A model generated the notes under the pieces. It saw only the letters and a program-made list of their open reading frames with translations, was not told where the DNA came from and did no database searches. Positions 1-4,607 of a DNA stretch of 6,228 bases are shown one piece after another (position 1 is the first letter of the stretch; the number at the start of each line of letters is the position of its first letter). The stretch is from Nocardioidaceae bacterium. Lineage in GTDB: Bacteria > Actinomycetota > Actinomycetes > Propionibacteriales > Nocardioidaceae. A program made the translations under genes and the position numbers. The DNA lies in NCBI GenBank assembly GCA_013698435.1, contig JACCVA010000142.1, positions 1 through 6,228 of the forward strand, read 5' to 3'.

Positions 1-3
1 GCT

Positions 4-249
4 TCACCCGCGGAACCAGGATGCGCCCCGCCGAAGCTGCTGAGCCCGCGGATTCTGCAATAACGCCAGCACGGCGTCGAGCCTGGTGTCCACGGAGTCG
101 AGCTTGGTCTCGACGTTGTCGAGCCCGGTGTCGAGACTGTCCCTCCTGACAGCGAGCTCGCCGAGGCGGTTGGTGTGACGTTCCTGAGTGCCGTGCATGG
201 CCGACAGCATCGTGTAGATCGACTGCACGTCGTTGTCGAGCTGGCGCAT
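4..249 (-). CDS. Small coiled-coil hypothetical protein (81 aa)
   Basis: An 81-residue soluble, charged protein of unknown function. Residues 37-64 form four consecutive heptads (DSLDTGL, DNVETKL, DSVDTRL, DAVLALL) with leucine or valine at repeating a/d-like positions, so a parallel coiled coil is predicted. The N-terminal part (residues 1-35, with IYTML and ERHTNRL) also looks helical. The C-terminus (residues 66-81) is short and basic with a WFRG end. There is no signal peptide or membrane segment. The ATG is the only plausible start, because an in-frame TGA lies 33 bases upstream (282-280) with no GTG or TTG between. A weak GAGG lies about 12 bases ahead of the ATG. The gene is divergent from the 506-841 gene. 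Such coiled coils often mediate oligomerisation, but nothing here identifies a partner. That it is a real gene is inferred from the heptad pattern and the complete reading frame. Confidence 0.6.
   Translation of the reverse strand: MRQLDNDVQSIYTMLSAMHGTQERHTNRLGELAVRRDSLDTGLDNVETKLDSVDTRLDAVLALLQNPRAQQLRRGASWFRG
76..138 (-). repeat. Three 21-bp tandem units encoding heptads
   Basis: GTCGAGC recurs at 76, 97 and 118, exactly 21 bases apart, and each unit continues with a variant of (C/T)TGGT(G/C)TC or CCGGTGTC. The period equals seven codons, so the units encode successive coiled-coil heptads of the small minus-strand protein. This suggests growth by tandem duplication of one heptad followed by divergence. 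Confidence 0.75.
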
Positions 250-336
250 TTTTGCGTTGAACCTCGACCGGCCCCATCGTCATGGCGGCAAACCTTGCGG
301 CGGGGGGGCGGCGAGCGCGAGATCCGGCCGGCAATC

Positions 337-345
337 TGTGGACAA
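337..345 (-). promoter_or_regulatory. Candidate DnaA box (TTGTCCACA)
   Basis: The minus strand reads TTGTCCACA, which equals the preferred DnaA box of Streptomyces and related high-GC actinobacteria. A one-mismatch copy, TTGTCGACA, lies on the plus strand at 381-389. There are only two sites and no AT-rich unwinding element, so this is not an origin. It may be a regulatory DnaA site or chance. Confidence 0.25.
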
Positions 346-376
346 CACCGCACATGGGCACGACGATGCGGACGCT

Positions 377-393
377 GCGCTTGTCGACAGCGC
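377..393. promoter_or_regulatory. Inverted repeat, possible operator
   Basis: The sequence is GCGC-T-TGTCGACA-GCGC: a perfect 8-bp palindrome TGTCGACA (382-389) flanked by GCGC arms, with one extra T on the left. With no loop it is more like a dimeric protein binding site than a terminator. It lies about 115 bases upstream of the 506 gene. GC-rich genomes make such palindromes fairly often, so function is uncertain. Confidence 0.25.
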
Positions 394-505
394 GAGAGGC
401 TTCGACGCGAGAACCGAACCGTGCAACGCTCGACAGACGAGGCAACGCGCGGTCTGCAGTCGACGCGTCTTGCAGGGCGACGAGTGAACCACGAAAGGCG
501 CGACC

Positions 506-841
506 GTGGCAGAGGTGACCTTGCACACTGAGACGACCGACGACGGTGGATCACGCACTGTGTGGCTGTCGCGACTCCCCCAGGGCGGGGTGTCCGTCAA
601 CGGCCAGGATCTTGGAGACTTGTCGGGCTTCTTCGGAGCCGGTGTTCGCGAGTACGAGTGGGCGCGCTCCGTCGCGGCAGGCGACATCCCGGCGCTGGTC
701 CACGCGCTCGGTGGCGGAGCTGACGCCGATCTGGTCGATCTGTTGACGGCGCGCTTTTCTGGAATCCGGCACCGGGAGTTCTCGGACTTCTGCGCCACCG
801 AGAGCATCCCTGTCGAGTTCTGGTCCCGGTTCGGGGAGTAG
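506..841 (+). CDS. Uncharacterised small actinobacterial protein (111 aa)
   Basis: A complete 111-residue acidic, cytosolic protein with no signal peptide or membrane segment. The GTG start is preceded by GAAAGG at 493-498 with 7-base spacing, which is a good ribosome binding site. The N-terminal half looks like beta strands (VTLHTE, RTVWLSRL, GVSVNG), followed by GQDLGDL and FFGAGVREYEW (residues 42-52). The C-terminal half looks helical (IPALVHALGG, DLVDLLTARF) and ends in FSDFCATESIPVEFWSRFGE (residues 92-111). From general recollection, the pattern GQDLG...FFG...EYEW...LL..RF...IP.EFWSR occurs in a widespread actinobacterial family without an assigned function; this could not be searched here. 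It is the only plus-strand gene in the window and shares no operon. The codon pattern matches the neighbours. Confidence 0.85.
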   Translation: MAEVTLHTETTDDGGSRTVWLSRLPQGGVSVNGQDLGDLSGFFGAGVREYEWARSVAAGDIPALVHALGGGADADLVDLLTARFSGIRHREFSDFCATESIPVEFWSRFGE

Positions 842-1048
842 CAACACAAACCCCTTGAAGTCCCTGGCAGTCGACGCGGTCTACCTGCCGGCCTTTCGCA
901 GTGACATAAATGCGGTCGTAAATGCGCACCGAGCCGACGCCGGAGTCCAGGCGAGATGGCGAGCGTGCGAACAGCGCATGAGGACGTTGCGGTGAGAGGC
1001 GGTCGGCGTCGTCGTGAGCCGGCTTCGGGTGGCAGGCCGCTAGCTGTG
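842..1048. other. Intergenic stretch with no identifiable gene
   Basis: These 207 bases lie between the plus-strand 111-aa gene and the end of the PIN remnant, so the two converge here. A weak inverted repeat, GGCAG (866-870) / CTGCC (885-889), has a 14-base loop and no T tract, so I do not call it a terminator. An 8-base direct repeat TAAATGCG occurs at 907-914 and 919-926. Minus-strand translation through this stretch gives no recognisable family and looks like read-through from the broken gene upstream. Confidence 0.5.
907..926. repeat. Short direct repeat TAAATGCG x2
   Basis: TAAATGCG occurs twice with a 12-base period (907-914 and 919-926), separated by GTCG. This is one of the few AT-leaning patches in the window and lies between converging genes. 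It could be a protein binding site, a recombination scar or chance. Confidence 0.35.
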
Positions 1049-1161
1049 TTAGACCGGATGACATCGACGAGCGAAAGATCGGCCAGCACGTCGAAGTCGT
1101 CGTCCTGGGTAATGACGGGCATGTCATGGGCGAGGGCAATTGCGCAGATCCACAGGTCGTT
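1049..1161 (-). pseudogene. C-terminal remnant of a VapC-like PIN-domain toxin
   Basis: The remnant of about 36 codons starts at NDLWICAIALAHDMPV and runs through ITQDDDFDVL to DVIR. These match the last third of VapC-type PIN ribonucleases: the N-D-x-W-I motif supplies the third conserved acidic residue and T-x-D-x-D-F the fourth, both needed for Mg2+-dependent RNA cleavage. The N-terminal two-thirds, with the first catalytic Asp and the conserved Glu, is absent, and no VapB-like antitoxin is present, so it cannot be active. VapC proteins typically end in IRV-stop. Here ATC-CGG-TCT-AA would read I-R-V-TAA if one G were restored, so a one-base loss has removed the natural stop (TAA at 1051-1049). 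It is joined in frame to the preceding solute-binding-protein fragment, with the junction at about 1156-1170. The fragment is presumably a scar from toxin-antitoxin gene turnover. Confidence 0.8.
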
Positions 1162-1393
1162 GATCTCCATCGGCTCGTAGATGAGCAAGCCGCCATGCAG
1201 CTGCGTCGCCGGAATCAACGGGTTGAAGTTCTCCACCAAGGTCGGGTTGCCGGCATCGCCTTGGATGGTGAGGGTTCCGCCGCCGACGGCCCCCCTGGTT
1301 GTCGGTGCCGGCGCAGGCGCTGAGGGCGGTCGCCGTGAGCGCGAGGACCGCGCAGCCGACCATCGCCGACTTGATACGGGCTAGCTTCTTCAT
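1162..1393 (-). pseudogene. Truncated, frameshifted family-5 ABC solute-binding lipoprotein
   Basis: The ATG start is followed by a clear lipoprotein signal peptide: basic MKKLARIK, a hydrophobic stretch (MVGCAVLALTATAL) and the lipobox LSAC with Cys27 for lipidation. After CAGTDNQGG the frame breaks at a six-C run (1290-1295). Removing one base gives GGGTLTIQGDAGNPTLVENF, then NPLIPATQLHGGLLIYEP. That is the mature N-terminus typical of SBP_bac_5 (oligopeptide/oligosaccharide) binding proteins, whose full length is usually 530-600 residues; only about 77 codons remain. The protein would have sat on the outer face of the membrane and delivered substrate to an ABC importer. The start overlaps the GH39 stop as ATGA and has GAGGAGA at 1407-1401 with 7-base spacing, so it was the third operon gene. 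The rest, and any permease genes, are gone. The family-5 assignment rests on a short N-terminal match. Confidence 0.75.
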
Positions 1394-3276
1394 CGTGCTG
1401 TCTCCTCATCGTGGGCAGCCGGCGGGGCGCTGTCGCGTAGGCGGATCCGGGCGACGCCGGGTTGGGGTACTGCGAGGTCGAGACGGCCAATCCCGTCCGT
1501 CGGGGTGATCGGGTCAAGGCGCTCGGTGTGCAGAACGTCGTGTGCCCGCAGCGCGTCGAACGCCTCCTCGTCGGGCCAGTCCACGTCGGGCGGGGAGGCG
1601 GCAAGGATGTTCGAGTGGTGGGCGTCGACGCGGGCGAGCTCCACCTCGTAGCCGCTACCCGAAAGGCCGCCGACGGTCACGGCGACATTTCGGTCGAGGC
1701 GGGGATCGCCGTCCATCAGGTCGGCGTTGACGGAGCCGTTCCACAGCAGGATGTCGACCGTGCCATCGTCGTGCCGGGTCGCCCAGGCCTGGACGAGCAC
1801 GTCGGCGCCGTCGCCGGTCAGGCTGCTGGACAGCACCTGGTCGCCGAGGTGGGCGGCGAGGTGCATCGCCCAGTACCGGGGCTTGCGCAGGTTGCCCACC
1901 GTCAGCAACCCGAAGCCGTCGTGGAAGAGCCGCGGCGGCCGGCCGAGCTCCTCGAAGTGGTCGCTGACGACCCAGTAGGCCAGCGCCTGCATGCGGCCCT
2001 GGGCGCTGGCGAGACCGCTGAGGATGAACGGCGCACCGGCGACACCGTCGTGGATGGAACCGAAGTGGGTAGAGCCGACGCCCCACTCGGTCCACCAGAT
2101 CTCCGCGTCGGGGAAACCGTGCCGGGCGAGCGCGGGGCGGACGTCGAGGGGAAGGTTCCCGTACGTGTGCGTCGTCGCGAAGTCAAGGGGCAGCCCCTCC
2201 TGTTCGGCGTACTCCGCGAGCGACTCGACCCACTCGGTCGCCGCCGTCGAGGGACCGCCGACGAGCAGGCGGCTGTCGACGCCCTTGACGGCGCGGGCGG
2301 ACTCGGCGTACAGCCGTAGGTAGTCGTCGCGGGTGCCGGTCCAGAAGACCTCAAGGTTGGGCTCATTCCACACCTCGAAACCCCAGCCGGCGACCTCGTC
2401 GACGCCGTATCTGTCGACCAGGTGGGAGGTCAGGGCGGCGACGAGGTCGTGCCACTCCGACCAGTCTTTCGGCGGCGAGATGATGCCGCGGTAGGTGAAG
2501 ACCGTCTGCTCGGAGTCGAGCGCGAGCGCGGCCGGCATGAACCCCAGCTCGACGACCGGGCGTACGCCGATGGCAAGGATCCGGTCGTAGAGGGCGTCGA
2601 CGCCGGTGAAGTCGTAGCGCAGGGAGCCGTCGTCGGCGCGGGTCACGACGGCGTTGTCGTCGTGGAGGATCGCGTGGGCGCGGACGTGGGTGACCCCGAG
2701 GTCGTCGTGCGCCTGGGTCAGCGCGGCGGCGAACTCCGCACCGATGTCGTGGCCGGTCGCGTCGGCGTCGAGCCGCAGTTGCGTCAGCCGCTCCGAGCCG
2801 GCGAGATACCAGACCCGGTCGAGCATGCCCGTGCCGACGGCCGCGTCGACCCGCACGTCGATCGGGGCAGGCGTCGCGGCGGACGTCTGCGCGGTGACCG
2901 GGTCGGACCAATGCCAGGCGGGGTACTCCGCGCCGGCGACGGCACCGATCCGGTAGCTGTAGGCGATTCCGTCGGCGAGCCCCGTATCGGCGAAGGCGCA
3001 GCCGACCACCGCCGGCACGTCGCTCCCGCCGTGACCCACAATCTGCGGCTCGCCGTCGGCTGCCGTCCGCTCGACGAGGTATCCCGCGGCTCCCTCCACG
3101 GGCGTCCAGTCCAGCCGCACGAAACCGGCGCAGGACTCTGTCCGGACGTCGGTCGGTGCAGGCAGCTCGGTGGACGGGCTCGCCTCAGCGGTGTCGGTGT
3201 GGCGGCGGTGGACGCGCCGCTGCCAGTTGTCACGGGCAGCGGCGGTGGACGCGGTCTGGGTGGCTTCGTTCGTCAT
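1390..3276 (-). CDS. Intracellular FN3-GH39 glycoside hydrolase, probable beta-xylosidase
   Basis: A 628-residue enzyme predicted to release xylose from the non-reducing end of imported xylo-oligosaccharides by a retaining mechanism. Residues 1-38 are polar with no signal peptide, so it should be cytosolic. Residues 39-134 form a fibronectin type III domain (LPAPTDVR, VRLDWTPVEGAAGYLVER, YSYRIGAV). A GH39 (beta/alpha)8 barrel follows at about residues 150-475: VVELGFMP (241-248), the acid/base motif FEVWNEPN with Glu305, and the nucleophile motif IWWTEWG with Glu397. A C-terminal beta-sandwich (about 488-615) contains VDILLWNG and VELARVDAHHSNIL. Both catalytic Glu residues and the length are intact. 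The ATG overlaps the lacI stop (ATGA) and has GAGGAAGA at 3288-3281. It lies between a LacI regulator and a broken importer gene, which supports a sugar-catabolic role. Substrate is inferred; GH39 also includes alpha-L-iduronidases and other activities. Confidence 0.9.
   Translation of the reverse strand: MTNEATQTASTAAARDNWQRRVHRRHTDTAEASPSTELPAPTDVRTESCAGFVRLDWTPVEGAAGYLVERTAADGEPQIVGHGGSDVPAVVGCAFADTGLADGIAYSYRIGAVAGAEYPAWHWSDPVTAQTSAATPAPIDVRVDAAVGTGMLDRVWYLAGSERLTQLRLDADATGHDIGAEFAAALTQAHDDLGVTHVRAHAILHDDNAVVTRADDGSLRYDFTGVDALYDRILAIGVRPVVELGFMPAALALDSEQTVFTYRGIISPPKDWSEWHDLVAALTSHLVDRYGVDEVAGWGFEVWNEPNLEVFWTGTRDDYLRLYAESARAVKGVDSRLLVGGPSTAATEWVESLAEYAEQEGLPLDFATTHTYGNLPLDVRPALARHGFPDAEIWWTEWGVGSTHFGSIHDGVAGAPFILSGLASAQGRMQALAYWVVSDHFEELGRPPRLFHDGFGLLTVGNLRKPRYWAMHLAAHLGDQVLSSSLTGDGADVLVQAWATRHDDGTVDILLWNGSVNADLMDGDPRLDRNVAVTVGGLSGSGYEVELARVDAHHSNILAASPPDVDWPDEEAFDALRAHDVLHTERLDPITPTDGIGRLDLAVPQPGVARIRLRDSAPPAAHDEETAR
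1401..1407 (-). promoter_or_regulatory. Ribosome binding site of the solute-binding-protein remnant
   Basis: On the minus strand GAGGAGA lies 7 bases before the ATG at 1393, inside the last codons of the GH39 gene. Together with the ATGA overlap it indicates translational coupling, and it fixes the start that gives a proper lipoprotein signal peptide. The site is intact although the gene it serves is broken. Confidence 0.7.
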
Positions 3277-4346
3277 GGCTTCTTCCTCGCGGAAGTGGTG
3301 AGGGCGGCAGGGCAGCCGCAGCTTCGGCGTACCACGACCTGGGTCGGGAGGACCAAGGAGCGCGATGGTGCGCTCGGCTCGGCCACCCGCTCGAGCACCA
3401 TGCGCACCGCCGCCTCCCCCATCTCGCGCATCGGCTGCCGAACGGTCGTCAGCGCCGGCCGGAGGTGTCGTGCGGCGGAGATGTCGTCGAAGCCGGTCAC
3501 CGCGACGTCGCCGGGCACCCGCAGTTGCCGGGATCGCAGTACGGACATGGCACCCATCGCCATCTGGTCGTTACCGACGACCACGGCGCGAGGTGGGGTG
3601 TCGCGGCCCACTACCAGCTCGTGCATCGCCCGCTCCCCACCTTCCTCGGTGAAGTCTCCGTGTGCGTCAGGAGCGTCGGGGACGCACAGGTCGGCGTCCT
3701 GCAACGCCTGGCGGTAGCCGATGAATCGTTGATCGGAGTCGGGAGAACGCGCCGGACCGGCGATGAACGCAATGTCGCGGTAGCCATGCACGTCGACGAG
3801 ATGGCGGGTGAGCTGCTGCGCCCCGTCGCGGTTGTCGGCGTCGACGACTTCGAGCTTCTGGCGCGCCGAAGGGGTGGCCGAAGGGGTCGCGAGGGCGACG
3901 ACGGGCACGCTGCGCGCGATGCTCGCGAGGTCGGTGTCGGAGAGGCTGCCAGCGAGGATGACCAGGCCGTCGACCTTGCTCGCGAGCGACCAGGCGAGGT
4001 CGCGTCCGGCGGCACTGCGGGTCGCCGCGATCAGGACCGCGTTGCCGGCCGACGTGGCGGCCCGTTCCGCGCCGCGGATGACCTGGTCGACGAACAGCGG
4101 GGAGTCGCTTTCGGAGTCTCCCGAGGTGCCGAGCTCGGGGAAGAGCAGGCCGACGATCCCGGTACGCCGGACGGCCAGGCTGCGGGCGGACCCGTTCGGC
4201 ACCCAGCCGAGATCGCGAGCCGCGGTCAGCACCCGTTGCCGGGTCGCGTCGGAGGCTCCGGCGCCGTTGACCATCACCCGAGAGACCGTCGCGGTCGACA
4301 CACCACTGCGGTGGGCCACCTCGTAGATCGTCGACTTCTTAGGCAC
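3273..4346 (-). CDS. LacI-family transcriptional repressor
   Basis: A 357-residue DNA-binding repressor of normal LacI/GalR length. Residues 5-25 form the helix-turn-helix (TIYEVAHRSGVSTATVSRV), followed by a hinge helix at about 50-58 (PNGSARSLA). A periplasmic-binding-protein-like effector domain fills residues 62-343, with GIVGLLFPE, GLVILAG, AFIAGP, VVVGNDQMAMGAM and VAVTGFDDI followed by LTTVRQP. The end, VVRRSCGCP, is typical of the family. The GTG start gives MPKKSTIYEV and has GGAG 5 bases upstream. Its stop overlaps the GH39 start as ATGA, so the two are co-transcribed. Two tandem palindromes (4365-4393) lie just upstream, as expected for autoregulation. The effector is probably xylose, a xylo-oligosaccharide or a related sugar, judged only from the linked GH39. 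Family assignment is secure; effector identity is inferred. Confidence 0.95.
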   Translation of the reverse strand: MPKKSTIYEVAHRSGVSTATVSRVMVNGAGASDATRQRVLTAARDLGWVPNGSARSLAVRRTGIVGLLFPELGTSGDSESDSPLFVDQVIRGAERAATSAGNAVLIAATRSAAGRDLAWSLASKVDGLVILAGSLSDTDLASIARSVPVVALATPSATPSARQKLEVVDADNRDGAQQLTRHLVDVHGYRDIAFIAGPARSPDSDQRFIGYRQALQDADLCVPDAPDAHGDFTEEGGERAMHELVVGRDTPPRAVVVGNDQMAMGAMSVLRSRQLRVPGDVAVTGFDDISAARHLRPALTTVRQPMREMGEAAVRMVLERVAEPSAPSRSLVLPTQVVVRRSCGCPAALTTSARKKP

Positions 4347-4364
4347 GCGGGCTCCGACTTCGAG

Positions 4365-4377
4365 TAAGCGGTTACGT
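4365..4377. promoter_or_regulatory. LacI-type operator, proximal (imperfect palindrome)
   Basis: TAAGCGGTTACGT is a near-palindrome (GTAAGC/GGTTAC, 10 of 12 bases symmetric from 4364 to 4375). It carries the central CG-containing core typical of LacI-family sites and is repeated 16 bases away by the distal site. It lies about 20 bases upstream of the lacI GTG, so a bound repressor would block initiation or early elongation. Confidence 0.7.
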
Positions 4378-4380
4378 AGT

Positions 4381-4393
4381 TAAGCGCTTACGT
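4381..4393. promoter_or_regulatory. LacI-type operator, distal (perfect palindrome core)
   Basis: TAAGCGCTTACGT contains the perfect 10-bp palindrome TAAGCGCTTA (4381-4390), close to known LacI/GalR-family operators. It is identical to the proximal site except for the central base (C for G). The start-to-start distance of 16 bases is about one and a half helical turns, so two dimers would bind on roughly opposite faces. The site lies immediately downstream of where the -10 region should be. Confidence 0.75.
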
Positions 4394-4419
4394 TGGCACC
4401 TGACGCTCTGCCCTGTCAA
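4391..4419 (-). promoter_or_regulatory. Probable promoter of the lacI-GH39 operon
   Basis: On the minus strand a perfect -35 hexamer TTGACA lies at 4419-4414. After an 18-base spacer comes CAACGT (4395-4390), a weak -10 that keeps only the A and final T of TANNNT. The distal operator overlaps this -10 and the expected transcription start, which fits a repressed catabolic promoter. The -35 is well supported; the -10 is uncertain. Confidence 0.5.
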
Positions 4420-4607
4420 GGTCCGGCGTACCCGAAACCACACCCGAGGGGCATCGCGGGAGCGTCCACCCGCCTCGTCGGGACCGCTTAGGAGCCCCGC
4501 ATCCGTGGGATCAGTGGCAGGTGCCGCTTCCGCAGACGGGTGGTCTTGAGCGAGAAATGTGCGGACCACGTGGAGACCCAAGCTGTCAAGCTACGCTGAT
4601 GACCGGC
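4396..4607. other. Intergenic region between the helicase stop and the lacI promoter
   Basis: About 210 bases follow the helicase TAG. I see no coding frame with a recognisable protein and no strong hairpin with a T tract. A second TTGACA occurs on the minus strand at 4589-4584 without a matching -10. CCACGTGG at 4566-4573 is an 8-bp palindrome. TAAGCGGT on the minus strand at 4490-4483 resembles one half of the LacI operators. Confidence 0.5.

Larger units (their letters stand above)
250..505. other. Intergenic region between divergent small genes, with a DnaA-box-like site and an inverted repeat
   Basis: These 256 bases separate the minus-strand coiled-coil gene from the plus-strand 506 gene, so they should hold both promoters. 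I could not find a convincing -35/-10 pair on either strand. Visible elements are a run of seven G at 301-308, an exact match to the actinobacterial DnaA box TTGTCCACA on the minus strand (345-337), and an inverted repeat centred at 385/386. No coding frame here looks real. Confidence 0.5.

Noticed and set aside
866..889. Possible terminator hairpin GGCAG/CTGCC after the 111-aa gene
   Set aside because: Five-base stem, 14-base loop, no T tract.
597..1196. Minus-strand 199-codon frame across the PIN remnant and the 842-1048 gap
   Set aside because: It is in a different frame from the recognisable PIN sequence and overlaps the real 506-841 gene antisense; no family match seen.
1462..2319. Plus-strand open frame of 285 codons
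   Set aside because: Antisense to the catalytic half of GH39, with no recognisable domain.
2422..3717. Plus-strand open frame of 431 codons
   Set aside because: It is antisense to GH39 and lacI, has low-complexity R/G/V-rich translation, no family motif and no suitable ribosome binding site.
3156..4367. Plus-strand open frame of 403 codons
   Set aside because: It lies wholly antisense to the well-supported LacI gene and the start of GH39; its length is explained by high GC and the scarcity of stops.
4372..4581. Minus-strand 69-codon frame between helicase and lacI
   Set aside because: It covers the operators and the lacI promoter and has no recognisable motif, so a regulatory region explains the stretch better.
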